NCBI RefSeq assembly: GCF_000238335.3
Contig: NZ_AHCB03000005.1
Location: forward strand, 310,001-374,000
Source of the DNA: Pseudoalteromonas marina
GTDB lineage: Bacteria > Pseudomonadota > Gammaproteobacteria > Enterobacterales > Alteromonadaceae
Length of the DNA: 64,000 nucleotides
Direction: 5' to 3'
The notes under the pieces: model-generated
Databases searched by the model: none
Told to the model about the DNA's origin: nothing
Seen by the model: only the letters and a program-made list of their open reading frames with translations
In this document: piece after piece, positions 8,526 to 17,781 of the stretch
Layout: the number at the start of each line of letters is the position of its first letter
How positions within the stretch are numbered: the first letter of the stretch is position 1
Position numbers and translations under genes: made by a program

Positions 8526-9743
8526 TTAAAGTACAAAGCGTTTTAATTGCTGCTGTGTTTGTAAGCTTAACTCTTGCGATAATTGGCTGTCGGCAAGAGC
8601 GGTGTCTATTTGCTGTTTAGCCTGCTCGCCTAATTCAACAATTTGCTCTACTGATTGATGGGTTAAATTTTGCGTATCTTCTAGTAGATGCACGGCGCTG
8701 GCAATTTGCTGTAATTGCTGTTGATTACTCTCAAATTCATTAAGCATTTTACTAAACCCTTCAGAGGTTGAACAAATTGAACTTTGTGCATTTTTAGAAT
8801 GGTTAATAAGTTGCTCTGACTCTTTATTTGTTTCACTTACTAGGTCGTTCATTTGGGTTATAAAATCACTGATTTGGCGAGTAGCTCCACTTACTTTAAC
8901 CGAGAGGGTACGTACTTCATCAGCAACAACAGCAAAACCACGCCCAGCTTCTCCTGCTCGCGCAGCTTCTATCGCGGCGTTAAGCGCGAGTAAGTTAGTT
9001 TGATCAGAAAACTCCTCAACCATTTTTAAAATACTGCGAATATTTTCACTGTTTTCCTTCAAGCCATCAACGGTGCTCGCAAAACTGCCTAACATATCAG
9101 TTATTAACTGCACTTTCTCAACCAGAGAACTCAGCTCTTGAGCTGAGAGTTTTACAAAGGCTAAGTGCTCATTATTTACAGTATGAACACTGTCGGTATT
9201 GCCCACAATATTTTGCAAGCTTTGTGTTATTTGGTTACTGGCATCAATAATTGTATGACTTAAGGTAATTTGCTGTTCGCTCGAATTTTCCGTACTTTGC
9301 ATTGACTCAGTTGCGGCTTTATTGCTTTGTGCGCTGGCTTCAGCGCTTGTGTAAGTCGTGTTAAGTAATTGGCTTAAGTGGCTTGTAAAATCGTTATATT
9401 GCGTACTTAACGTTTTAAATTCGTCGTATGAAAAATGCGGAAGTTTGGCGTTTAAATTGGCATCTTGTTGATTAATTTTAATAAGTGTATCGCACATAGC
9501 TTTTACAGGGCGAACAATCAAAAAGCGCATATAAAAAAGCGTAAACGCAAAGCCTGAAATAATAACTAAGGTTAGTAGCCAAAAAAGGCCAAGATTTTGT
9601 TGCTCACTTAAGCTGTCATAAAGCCAAAATAAAGTAATAGCTTGAAACAAAAAAACAAAACTCAAGTTACCAACAATTTTACGCGTTAGAGTAAAAAAGA
9701 ATGTTTGTTCGATGTAATTATAAATTTTCATTAAGCCACTCAT
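8526..9743 (-). CDS. Methyl-accepting chemotaxis protein without ligand domain
   Basis: The 405-residue protein has two membrane segments (about 25-42 and 51-72) joined by only about eight residues, so there is no periplasmic sensor domain. A HAMP-like segment follows ([13 protein letters not shown]), then a signalling domain with the conserved hairpin tip [19 protein letters not shown]. Signals would have to be sensed within the membrane or through HAMP. It may act in chemotaxis or in an alternative Che pathway. It is a single gene, followed by queG on the same strand. Confidence 0.88.
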   Translation of the reverse strand: MSGLMKIYNYIEQTFFFTLTRKIVGNLSFVFLFQAITLFWLYDSLSEQQNLGLFWLLTLVIISGFAFTLFYMRFLIVRPVKAMCDTLIKINQQDANLNAKLPHFSYDEFKTLSTQYNDFTSHLSQLLNTTYTSAEASAQSNKAATESMQSTENSSEQQITLSHTIIDASNQITQSLQNIVGNTDSVHTVNNEHLAFVKLSAQELSSLVEKVQLITDMLGSFASTVDGLKENSENIRSILKMVEEFSDQTNLLALNAAIEAARAGEAGRGFAVVADEVRTLSVKVSGATRQISDFITQMNDLVSETNKESEQLINHSKNAQSSICSTSEGFSKMLNEFESNQQQLQQIASAVHLLEDTQNLTHQSVEQIVELGEQAKQQIDTALADSQLSQELSLQTQQQLKRFVL

Positions 9744-9801
9744 CTTGCTTAAACCTATGTTTGAACGCTTTTACGCAGGCATTTGCAAGGTATAAGCGAC
9801 T

Positions 9802-10506
9802 CTATTTATCAGCTAACGATAGCAAATATGCCTTGGATTGCATGGGAAAGTTAGTAAAAATCCCGTCTAAACCGAAGTCATGCATAAGTGCAATATCTTG
9901 TTGTTTATCCACTGTATAAGCGTAAACTTCAAGCCCGCGTTTTTTAGCATCATCTACAAACGCTTTGCTAATAAAATTTTTATCTACATGCACACTAAAT
10001 GCATTTAAGTCTTGTGCAAACTTTGCATAATTAATTGGAATAGAAGACGTTAAAGCGCCTATTTTTAACCAGGGTAAACGCTTTTTAAGCCATTGTAATT
10101 GATGATGATCAAACGATGATACTAAAATATTAGCACATGAAATGGTTCCCGCACTGATATTACGTTCAAGCTGGTCAGCAAACTTTTCAAGTTCAAAGGT
10201 ATGCTTAAGTTCTAAATTAAGTAAGGTTTTATTGTTATTCCAATCAAATAACTGTTGTAGCCTTGGTATACATTCGCCATTACCCGCATCAAGCTTTGTA
10301 AGGGTTGCTGCATCAAACTCACTAACTTTGCCTTTTCCGTTGGTGGTTCTGTCTAGCCACGAGTCATGTATTAGCATGTAATCATCGGTAGCGCTTTGAA
10401 TATCTACTTCAATGCCGTCTACACCCATATTTAAGGCTTCTAAAATGGCGCTTTTCGTATTTTCGGGAAAGTGCCCGCTAGCGCCCCTATGTGCAAAAAT
10501 TTTCAT
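9802..10506 (-). CDS. ugpQ: Glycerophosphodiester phosphodiesterase
   Basis: The 234-residue protein has the GDPD motifs: IFAHRGASGHFPENT with catalytic His, GVDGIEVDIQ with metal-binding Glu and Asp, and MLIHDSWLDRTTNG. It hydrolyses glycerophosphodiesters to glycerol-3-phosphate and an alcohol. No signal peptide is present, so it acts in the cytoplasm like UgpQ. The start at 10506 overlaps the stop of the EamA gene by four bases (ATGA) and has AGAAGG upstream; a start at 10533 would lie deep in the neighbour. The two genes form an operon. Confidence 0.88.
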   Translation of the reverse strand: MKIFAHRGASGHFPENTKSAILEALNMGVDGIEVDIQSATDDYMLIHDSWLDRTTNGKGKVSEFDAATLTKLDAGNGECIPRLQQLFDWNNNKTLLNLELKHTFELEKFADQLERNISAGTISCANILVSSFDHHQLQWLKKRLPWLKIGALTSSIPINYAKFAQDLNAFSVHVDKNFISKAFVDDAKKRGLEVYAYTVDKQQDIALMHDFGLDGIFTNFPMQSKAYLLSLADK

Positions 10507-11369
10507 TGTCGAGCCTTCTTGGTTATTGACCATGTTTCAAAGCATGCAGCGCTTACAATAAGTGCGCCGCCAATCAGGGTCATTAATGTTGGGCGTTCGT
10601 GAACAATAATAATAGCCAAAATAGTACCGTACAACGGTTGTAAGCACGAAATTAGCCCTGCCGTTGCGGCTGATAAATGTTTTAGGCTTGCTGCAAATAG
10701 CGAGTGGGGTGTAGCGGTAAATATAATGCCAGCGACAGCAATTAATATAAGATCTTGATTACTCACCTCGTACACAGGCACTTCAATAAATGCGCACAGC
10801 ATTATGCTCGCTACCAAGGTTTGGTAAAACATCGTCTGTGGGCCGCCGTATTGGCTAAAATAGCGTTTGTGAGTAATGTTTCTGACAGAGAAAAACAACG
10901 CAGATACCACGCCAGTAATAACACCAAGTGTTACATCGTCACCTAAATCAGCACTTGGTACTAATAAATAAATACCCAAAACAACTACAGCAGCGCTTAT
11001 TATATCTTTTGCTTGAGGTTTACTTTTATTAAATAAAGGCTCTAAAAACACGGTCATTACTGGATAGCTAAAAAATGCAAGCATACCAATGGTTATGCCA
11101 GCCATTTGCATTCCTGCAAAATAAGTCACCCAATGTAGCCCTACTGTAATACCTAAAAATAAAGCAATAAGGTAGTCTTTGGGATTGTTTAACTTAATTT
11201 GTTTTTTCCCGAATGAAAGCATTGCCAATATTGCCATACCAGCAATAGCTGTTCGGTAAACTGTAATATCCAGGGCATTTAAACCAATGAGTTTGGCAAA
11301 AAGGGCAGTTCCCCCAAAAAGTAACACGGCAATATGTAGGTAAATTAAGCTTTGCTGTTGTGGCTGCAT
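10503..11369 (-). CDS. EamA/DMT superfamily transporter
   Basis: The 288-residue protein has ten hydrophobic segments in two EamA repeats, the typical size of drug/metabolite exporters. Recognisable segments are VYRTAIAGMAILAML in the first repeat and ATAGLISCLQPLYGTILAIIIVHERP near the end of the second. It is an inner-membrane carrier of unknown substrate. Translational coupling to the glycerophosphodiesterase gene could hint at a link to phospholipid breakdown products, but that is inference. Confidence 0.87.
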   Translation of the reverse strand: MQPQQQSLIYLHIAVLLFGGTALFAKLIGLNALDITVYRTAIAGMAILAMLSFGKKQIKLNNPKDYLIALFLGITVGLHWVTYFAGMQMAGITIGMLAFFSYPVMTVFLEPLFNKSKPQAKDIISAAVVVLGIYLLVPSADLGDDVTLGVITGVVSALFFSVRNITHKRYFSQYGGPQTMFYQTLVASIMLCAFIEVPVYEVSNQDLILIAVAGIIFTATPHSLFAASLKHLSAATAGLISCLQPLYGTILAIIIVHERPTLMTLIGGALIVSAACFETWSITKKARQ

Positions 11370-11439
11370 TTAAACATCATCTCCTTTTTTTAATATGTTA
11401 TCACCGAGGGGGCGTCAACAAGATGAATTTTTTGAAACA

Positions 11440-11451
11440 TGACAAATGTCA
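11440..11451. promoter_or_regulatory. Candidate operator TGACA-N2-TGTCA
   Basis: A TGACA/TGTCA inverted repeat with a two-base spacer lies about 75 bases before the small membrane gene, with another TGACA half-site 22 bases further on (11462). Placement fits autoregulation by the LuxR-type regulator encoded at 12794, but this is inference. Confidence 0.35.
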
Positions 11452-11526
11452 GCAAAGTTAATGACACTTCACACTCTTATTATTTTTACGTACTGGCATA
11501 GTTATCCTACTTAACAGGAGAGTGCT

Positions 11527-11697
11527 ATGAATAGTTTAGTTTTAATGAGTCTTGATATTAGCGAGTTTTTTGATTCGCTTAATTTTACTATTAATTACAT
11601 TGATTATTTTATGCTGATAAGCATTTTTGTGGTATCTATATTTATTAATAAAAAGAGTGCTTTAAATAAAAATAATACACCAGAGGTGCTAGCATGA
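11527..11697 (+). CDS. Small membrane protein ahead of two-component genes
   Basis: A 56-codon reading frame starts at ATG 11527 with an excellent ribosome site (ACAGGAGAG) and ends in a TGA that overlaps the ATG of the kinase gene by four bases (ATGA). The product begins MNSLVLMSLDISEFFDSL, has one hydrophobic stretch (about residues 28-41, FMLISIFVVSIFI) and then a short Lys/Asn-rich tail. I do not recognise it. Translational coupling to the kinase suggests a membrane partner or accessory sensor, but it could also be a short coupling leader. Confidence 0.65.
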   Translation: MNSLVLMSLDISEFFDSLNFTINYIDYFMLISIFVVSIFINKKSALNKNNTPEVLA

Positions 11698-12797
11698 GTT
11701 CGCAAAGTAGCTTTTCTCAACAAACGGATAAAACGTTTTGGAAATACGGCCATTTAATTTTTACAGGCTTTTACTTACTGCCATTAATTATTAATTTTGA
11801 CCAATTCACAAAAAGCCAAATGGGCCTATGTTTAGCTTTTTATATTGCCTTTATTATCTTGTATGTAAAAGCAATTAACTGCGATAACACAAAAATAACC
11901 ACCTTATTTTTAGCCTTGCTCGCTATTTGTTTTAGCGCCACTTTTTTTACCTCTGGTACACCTACCTTATATGGCTTTGTTGCCTATGTAGCTGGGTATA
12001 GTTATAACTTAAAACAGCGGTTTTATGCCGCATTAGCCATTGTGGTGGCGCTTTTTACAAGTTCGTATTTAAGCGATATGGGAAAGCTTCAATACTTTTT
12101 GGCTGTGGCCTTAATATTATGTGCCGCCTTATTTAGTTATGGAATTGCAGCAAAAAGAGAACGCGACCATAAAAAGCGCGAGCAAGAAAGTGCAAACCAA
12201 TTAGAGCAATTAGCTGCTATTGCTGAGCGTGAACGTATAGCGCGTGACCTACACGATATTTTAGGCCACTCACTCTCATCTATTGCATTAAAGGCCGAGC
12301 TGGCTAATAAGCTAAACCAAGGTGAGCGCTACGAGCAAGCAAACAACGAAATAGCTCAAGTAGCAGACCTTGCAAGGCAGCTACTTAGCGATGTACGCAG
12401 TGCCGTAAGCGACTTAAAAGAGCTTAATTTGGTAAGCCAAGTTGCTCAGTTAAAACAACGGTTATTAGAGCAAGATTTTAATATTACGTTTAACGTTGAA
12501 TTATCTGTGCTACCTGCCAAGGTAGAGAGCATTGCTAGTTTAATAATTAAAGAGTCAGTCACTAACTTACTACGCCATAGTTCAACTAAAAACAGCGCAA
12601 TAACAATTAAGCAAACACCCCAGCAATTACTCATTGAAGTAATAGATAATGCACCCTGTGGCAGGCTCGAGGCAGGCAACGGTTTAAACGGTATAAAAGA
12701 ACGAGCAGAGCAAATACAAGGTAGTGCAACTTTTACCTGTGGTGAACAATTTACATTAAACGTAGTACTGCCAATTTCATCTGAGGATTTACAATGA
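11694..12797 (+). CDS. Membrane sensor histidine kinase, HPK7/DesK type
   Basis: The 367-residue protein has five to six membrane segments within residues 18-152, then a coiled linker and a HisKA_3 domain with RERIARDLHDILGHSLSSI (phosphorylated His187). A short ATPase domain follows with IIKESVTNLLRHS and a degenerate G box (DNAPCGRLEAGNGLNGIKERAE). This architecture is that of DesK-type sensors of membrane state. It overlaps the small membrane gene by four bases and the response regulator by four bases, so the three genes form one operon. The stimulus is unknown. Confidence 0.88.
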   Translation: MSSQSSFSQQTDKTFWKYGHLIFTGFYLLPLIINFDQFTKSQMGLCLAFYIAFIILYVKAINCDNTKITTLFLALLAICFSATFFTSGTPTLYGFVAYVAGYSYNLKQRFYAALAIVVALFTSSYLSDMGKLQYFLAVALILCAALFSYGIAAKRERDHKKREQESANQLEQLAAIAERERIARDLHDILGHSLSSIALKAELANKLNQGERYEQANNEIAQVADLARQLLSDVRSAVSDLKELNLVSQVAQLKQRLLEQDFNITFNVELSVLPAKVESIASLIIKESVTNLLRHSSTKNSAITIKQTPQQLLIEVIDNAPCGRLEAGNGLNGIKERAEQIQGSATFTCGEQFTLNVVLPISSEDLQ

Positions 12798-13408
12798 TCA
12801 AAATATTTTTAGTGGAAGATCAGGCGCTAGTGCGTGACGCTGTTAGTGCACTACTTAGCCTAGATTTTAATATTGATGTAATTGGTCAAGCAAGCAACGG
12901 GCTAGATGCTCTAAATGCAATTAATGGGCTTGATGAAGATGCAATGCCAGATATTATTTTAACCGATATTGAAATGCCTAAAATGAACGGCATAGAACTT
13001 AGTGAAAAAATAGCAATGCAATTTCCGGCTATAAAAATGGTGATCATGACCACATTTTCACGCGCTGGGTATATTAGGCGCTCGTTAAGTGCTGGTGTTA
13101 AAGGATTTATATTAAAAGAAGCCCCGAGTGACGAGCTAATCAACGCACTCAAAAAGGTAATGCAAGGGCAAAAAGTGATTGACCCAGAGCTTGCAATCAA
13201 CGCTCTAGACGATGCCGATCCACTTACCGATAAAGAGCGAAAAGCATTAAAGCTTGCAAGCGATGGACTTAAAACGAGCGAAATAGCCACACAGTTATTT
13301 ATAAGTGAAGGTACAACGCGTAACTACCTCTCAGACGCAATTGCCAAACTTAATGCAACAAACCGAATCGACGCAGCACGTATAGCTAAACAAAAAGGGT
13401 GGTTATAA
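12794..13408 (+). CDS. NarL/FixJ family response regulator (DesR-like)
   Basis: A 204-residue DNA-binding regulator. The receiver has the acidic residues at 8-9, phosphoacceptor Asp58 in IILTDIEMPKMNG and Lys in FILKEAPSDEL. The LuxR-type helix-turn-helix lies at about 140-200 (LTDKERKALKLASDGLKTSEIATQLF, split as helix and turn, then SEGTTRNYLSDAIAKL). It starts inside the kinase stop (ATGA overlap), so it is the cognate partner. Possible targets include its own promoter, where a TGACA inverted repeat is found; no lipid or export gene lies directly downstream. Confidence 0.9.
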   Translation: MIKIFLVEDQALVRDAVSALLSLDFNIDVIGQASNGLDALNAINGLDEDAMPDIILTDIEMPKMNGIELSEKIAMQFPAIKMVIMTTFSRAGYIRRSLSAGVKGFILKEAPSDELINALKKVMQGQKVIDPELAINALDDADPLTDKERKALKLASDGLKTSEIATQLFISEGTTRNYLSDAIAKLNATNRIDAARIAKQKGWL

Positions 13409-13522
13409 ACACATGTGATTAAGGTTTATAAATTTAACACAAACCCTTACTATGTTAGTCATAACAACAAAAGTAACGAACAACGCTTAAAGTAAGCTTA
13501 AAATTCGCAAAAAGAGGGTTAA

Positions 13523-14260
13523 ATGGCAAATTTAATAGATTTAACAGTAAAAAACAGTGTCGCAGTTTTAACAATGAACACCGCAGAAAATCGACACAAT
13601 CCAGCGTTTTTGGCTGAATTTAATTTACACCTTGATCATATAGAGGCTGATAAAAGCATTCACTCGGTGGTACTTACCTCAGCAAGCGACAAAAGCTGGT
13701 CGCTGGGTATTGACCTTGAGTGGATGGCAAACCCAAGCATTTTACCAGCGGCTATTTCTGACTTTATGTTGCAAATAACACAGTTGCTACAACGTATTGT
13801 TACGTTTCCTATGCCTATTATTGCAGCCCTCAATGGTCATACTTATGGTAATGGAGCCGTGCTTGCCTGTGCCTGTGATTTTAGATTTATGAAATCAGAC
13901 AAAGGCTTTTTTTGCTTTCCTGAAGTTGATGTACTGGTGCCTTTTGTACCGTCTATGTTTCCTATTATTAATAAAGCGATACCGCAAACCTTCTTTAATA
14001 GGCTAGCAATGACGGGCGAACGGGTGGGGGCACAACAACTGTTTGAAAACAACGTTATAGAAGCTGTATTTTCTAACAGTGACGAACTGCAAGCCGGTGT
14101 AATTGAATTTGCAGCGCAGTTTAATAAAAACCGTTGGATTTACGCTCAAAACAAATCGCAAATGAACAAACACATCTTACAAACTATTAGAGAAGAAGAC
14201 CCCGCTTTTATCGATAACGTCAGTAAAATGTTATACAAAAATCTTCATAAAACTAAGTAA
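13523..14260 (+). CDS. Enoyl-CoA hydratase/isomerase family protein
   Basis: The 245-residue crotonase-fold protein has the oxyanion-hole segments (WSLGIDLEW and AALNGHTYGNGAVLACACDFR) in the correct order. The region that normally holds the catalytic Glu pair reads GFFCFPEVDVLVPF, which is closer to short enoyl-CoA isomerases than to true hydratases. It probably acts on fatty acyl-CoA thioesters in the cytoplasm. It has an AAAGAGGG ribosome site and is transcribed alone. Confidence 0.85.
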   Translation: MANLIDLTVKNSVAVLTMNTAENRHNPAFLAEFNLHLDHIEADKSIHSVVLTSASDKSWSLGIDLEWMANPSILPAAISDFMLQITQLLQRIVTFPMPIIAALNGHTYGNGAVLACACDFRFMKSDKGFFCFPEVDVLVPFVPSMFPIINKAIPQTFFNRLAMTGERVGAQQLFENNVIEAVFSNSDELQAGVIEFAAQFNKNRWIYAQNKSQMNKHILQTIREEDPAFIDNVSKMLYKNLHKTK

Positions 14261-14274
14261 TGGCTTAGTCACTG

Positions 14275-14310
14275 ATGCAGCTTAATCACAATGACACAAT
14301 TAAGCTGCAT
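14275..14310 (+). terminator. Long hairpin after enoyl-CoA hydratase gene
   Basis: A perfect 12-base stem (ATGCAGCTTAAT / ATTAAGCTGCAT) with a 12-base loop begins 15 bases after the stop codon. There is no T run, so it may act in termination with Rho or in mRNA stability. Confidence 0.45.
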
Positions 14311-14459
14311 AATTAAGGACATATTAAGGCCCTGTACGCTAAGTTTAAAAAGCTAAATAACCGATAGGTGAGCTTTGTTTAAATATTAAGTGCTTTTACC
14401 TGTCTCATTTTACGTATATGGGTTAAAATAACCTTCATAACCAACTAACAAGATAGTGA

Positions 14460-16901
14460 ATGTCAAACCAAGATCCAAATCTCAGTCGAGAACAAGAAAA
14501 GTACGAAAACCCCGTCCCTAGCCGTGAGTTTATACTTACTCATCTTCAAGAGCGTTCAAAACCAGCTAACTACGCACAATTATGTGAAGAACTAGCCGTT
14601 AATGATGAAGAGCGTCAAATTGCATTTAAACGTCGCCTTCGTGCCATGGAGCGTGATGGTCAGTTATATTTTAATAAATTTAAATGCTATGCACTTATTG
14701 ACGAAGCCGGTTTAACCAAAGGTAAAGTAATAGGCCACAGAGACGGTTTTGGCTTTTTAGAAGTTGAAGGCGAGAGCAAAGATTGGTTTATTGCCAAACA
14801 TCAAATGAACATGGTGTTACATGGCGACATTGTACTAGCTAAAGGTACAAAACGTGGCTCTGGCTCAAAATGCGATGCCCGTATTATTAAAGTGCTTACC
14901 AACGAGCGCGCCCCTATTGTAGGGCGTTACTTTGTTGAGCATGGTGTTGCAGTTGTAGTCGCTGAAGATCCGCGTATTACGCAAGACATTATGATTTTAC
15001 CAGGCAACGAAAACGGTGCCCGCCACAACCAAATGGTGCAGGTTAAAATCACTCAAAATCCTAGCCGCAATATGAACGCAGTAGGTAAAGTGGTTGATGT
15101 ACTAGGTGAGCATTTAGCGCCAGGTATGGAGATTGAAGTTGCCCTTCGTAATCACGACATTCCGCATGTTTGGCCAGAAGAGGTTGACGCACTAGTCGCC
15201 CACTTAGGCGAATTTGTAGAAGATGCAGACAAACAAGGCCGCGTAGATTTACGCGACTTACCGCTTGTTACGATAGATGGCGAAGACGCCCGCGACTTTG
15301 ACGACGCCGTGTACTGCGAGCCTAAAAAATCGGGTGGTTGGCGTTTATGGGTTGCTATTGCCGATGTGTCGCATTATGTAGGCATGAATACACCACTTAA
15401 CAAAGAAGCCATTGCACGTGGTAACTCAGTGTATTTTCCTGAGCAAGTTATCCCAATGCTACCAAAAGTACTGTCTAACGGGTTGTGTTCGCTTAACCCT
15501 AAAGTAGACCGCCTTTGTATGGTTGCTGAAATGACCGTATCAGCGGCAGGTAAATTGTCGGGTTATAAGTTTTACGAAGCGGTGATGAATTCTCACGCCC
15601 GTTTAACTTACACTAAAGTAAACGCCATTTTACAAAATGACGAAAAGCTTCGCGACGAATACGCCGCCGTAGTGCCACATTTAACTGATTTACAGCAAAT
15701 GTACATGGCGCTTAAATCAGCACGCCAAGAGCGTGGTGCTATTGAATTTGAAACACTCGAAACACGCTTTGTATTTAATGCACATCGTAAAATAGAGTCT
15801 ATTGTGCCTGTTATCCGCAACGACGCGCACAAACTCATTGAAGAATGTATGATTTTAGCCAACGTGTCAGCGGCTAAATTACTCGAAAAGCACGAGGCCA
15901 GTGCACTTTACCGTGTGCATGATGAACCCGACAGTGAAAAGCTAGGTAACTTTACACAGTTTTTAACTGAGTTAGGGATTCAGAGCACATTAGGTGACGA
16001 ACCAACGCCTAAAGAAATTACGCAAATATTAGCTAAATTAGGCGAGCGCCCAGAGGCCGAGCTTATTCAAACTATGCTGCTGCGCTCAATGAAACAAGCG
16101 GTTTATCAGCCAGATAACATAGGTCACTTTGGTTTAGCGTTATCGGCTTATGCACACTTTACATCGCCTATTCGTCGTTACCCAGACTTAGTTGTACACC
16201 GTGCAATTAAAGCGGTACTAAAAGCACAGGGTCAACAAACGTCAGGCGCATACGCGTACACTGACGATGAAGTAGATCAATTAGGCGAGCAGTGTTCAAC
16301 TACTGAGCGCCGTGCAGACGACGCGACTCGCGAAGTAGCCGACTGGCTTAAATGTGAGTTTATGCAAGACCACGTTGGCGATGAGTTTAACGGGGTTATT
16401 TCGTCGGTTACAAACTTTGGTTTATTTATACGATTAGACGATTTACAAATTGATGGTTTAATTCACGTTACTAATTTAGGCGACGAGTTTTTTGCACATG
16501 ATGCTGCAAAACACTGCCTAATTGGCGAACACAGCCACACCGTTTACCGCCTTGGCGATAAAGTAACGGTGCAAGTTGCCTCAGTCAGTTTAGACGACCG
16601 CCGTATAAACTTAGTACTTAAAGGCGATGTAGCACAAGATAGGTATTCACGCCGTCGTGCACCTAAAGGTAAAGGCCCTGCGAGTGTACGCTCACAATTA
16701 AAAGCAGGCAAAGTACCGGGTAAAAAATCAGACGACAAGCCAAAAGGTAAAAAAAAGCCAGCCGGTAAAGGTAAAGCTGGTGGTAAGTCGGCGGTTAAAG
16801 CCAGCGATGGCACCGCAAAGAAAAAACCGAAAAAGAAATCGGCTAAAAAGCCTAAAAGACCAGGCAAAAATGCCCGTAAACGTACAAGCCCAGGAGCATA
16901 A
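14460..16901 (+). CDS. rnr: Ribonuclease R
   Basis: An 813-residue 3'-5' exoribonuclease, the same length as the E. coli protein. The order is N-terminal winged helix (about 20-90), cold-shock domains ([15 protein letters not shown]), the RNB catalytic domain with [14 protein letters not shown] (metal-binding Asp residues) and [15 protein letters not shown], an S1 domain (about 640-725), and a Lys-rich tail from about 730. It degrades structured RNA and helps in rRNA quality control and trans-translation. rlmB follows after five bases, the same neighbour as in many enterics. Confidence 0.96.
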   Translation: MSNQDPNLSREQEKYENPVPSREFILTHLQERSKPANYAQLCEELAVNDEERQIAFKRRLRAMERDGQLYFNKFKCYALIDEAGLTKGKVIGHRDGFGFLEVEGESKDWFIAKHQMNMVLHGDIVLAKGTKRGSGSKCDARIIKVLTNERAPIVGRYFVEHGVAVVVAEDPRITQDIMILPGNENGARHNQMVQVKITQNPSRNMNAVGKVVDVLGEHLAPGMEIEVALRNHDIPHVWPEEVDALVAHLGEFVEDADKQGRVDLRDLPLVTIDGEDARDFDDAVYCEPKKSGGWRLWVAIADVSHYVGMNTPLNKEAIARGNSVYFPEQVIPMLPKVLSNGLCSLNPKVDRLCMVAEMTVSAAGKLSGYKFYEAVMNSHARLTYTKVNAILQNDEKLRDEYAAVVPHLTDLQQMYMALKSARQERGAIEFETLETRFVFNAHRKIESIVPVIRNDAHKLIEECMILANVSAAKLLEKHEASALYRVHDEPDSEKLGNFTQFLTELGIQSTLGDEPTPKEITQILAKLGERPEAELIQTMLLRSMKQAVYQPDNIGHFGLALSAYAHFTSPIRRYPDLVVHRAIKAVLKAQGQQTSGAYAYTDDEVDQLGEQCSTTERRADDATREVADWLKCEFMQDHVGDEFNGVISSVTNFGLFIRLDDLQIDGLIHVTNLGDEFFAHDAAKHCLIGEHSHTVYRLGDKVTVQVASVSLDDRRINLVLKGDVAQDRYSRRRAPKGKGPASVRSQLKAGKVPGKKSDDKPKGKKKPAGKGKAGGKSAVKASDGTAKKKPKKKSAKKPKRPGKNARKRTSPGA

Positions 16902-16906
16902 AATAC

Positions 16907-17650
16907 GTGAGTAATGAATTAATTTTTGGCTTTCACTCTGTTGAAGCAATTTTAGCAAAAGAGCCTGAGCGATTTTTAGAAATTTACGCCCTTAAAGGCC
17001 GTGATGATAAACGCTTAACACCGATTATTGATGAAGCACGTAAATTTGGTATTTCAGTACAATTTATGCAGCGTAAAGCACTTGATAACAAGTCGAAAGA
17101 CGAGCAGCATCAGGGGATTATTGCTAACGTAAAAGCGGCGCCAACGTACAACGAAAAAGATTTAGATGTGATCATTGCGCGTGAAGAAACTCCATTTTTA
17201 CTCGTACTTGATGGCATAACCGACCCGCATAACTTAGGTGCATGCCTGCGAAGTGCAGATGCCGCTGGCGTACATGCGATCATTGTTCCTAAAGACAAGT
17301 CGGCAAAGCTTAACGGTACAGCACGAAAAGTAGCGTGTGGCGCAGCAGAAACAGTGCCCCTTATTCAAGTAACTAACCTTGCACGTACGCTTCGTGAAAT
17401 TAAAGATGCTGGCGTATGGGTAGTTGGCACTGCTGGCGAAACCGACACGCATGTATTTGATGCAAGCTTAACAGGCCCAATGGCCATAGTTATGGGCGCA
17501 GAAGGTGAGGGGATGCGCCGTTTAACGCGTGAGCATTGCGATGTATTGGTTAAAATTCCAATGGCAGGGTCGGTGTCTAGCTTAAACGTATCGGTTGCAA
17601 CCGGTATTTGTTTATTTGAAGTATTACGCCAACGTAACGCAAATAATTAA
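16907..17650 (+). CDS. rlmB: 23S rRNA 2'-O-methyltransferase G2251
   Basis: The 247-residue SpoU-family enzyme uses S-adenosylmethionine to methylate the ribose of G2251 in 23S rRNA. It has the N-terminal SpoU substrate-binding domain ([19 protein letters not shown]) and the trefoil-knot motifs [26 protein letters not shown] and [15 protein letters not shown]. The start is a GTG at 16907, with CAGGAG ten bases before it inside the end of rnr. It forms an operon with rnr and is followed by a strong terminator. Confidence 0.95.
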   Translation: MSNELIFGFHSVEAILAKEPERFLEIYALKGRDDKRLTPIIDEARKFGISVQFMQRKALDNKSKDEQHQGIIANVKAAPTYNEKDLDVIIAREETPFLLVLDGITDPHNLGACLRSADAAGVHAIIVPKDKSAKLNGTARKVACGAAETVPLIQVTNLARTLREIKDAGVWVVGTAGETDTHVFDASLTGPMAIVMGAEGEGMRRLTREHCDVLVKIPMAGSVSSLNVSVATGICLFEVLRQRNANN

Positions 17651-17676
17651 ATTACGTTAGTTTAAAGCTAAGCATT

Positions 17677-17710
17677 AAAAAAGCCGAGATTAAATAATCT
17701 CGGCTTTTTT
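17677..17710 (+). terminator. Terminator after rlmB (works on both strands)
   Basis: A stem AAAAAAGCCGAGAT / ATCTCGGCTTTTTT with a short loop, followed by T-rich DNA on both strands. It sits between the convergent rlmB and receptor genes and can serve both. Confidence 0.9.
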
Positions 17711-17781
17711 GTATCTACTATTTGCTTAGTATGGTGTGAGTAAAACGGTTTAGTTAACGAGTCGTTTTACTCAGCAACTAC

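Noticed and set aside
16544..16958. Open frames on the minus strand opposite the end of rnr
   Set aside because: They are mirror frames of the Lys-rich rnr tail and rlmB start, with low-complexity Phe/Leu/Pro products and no ribosome site.
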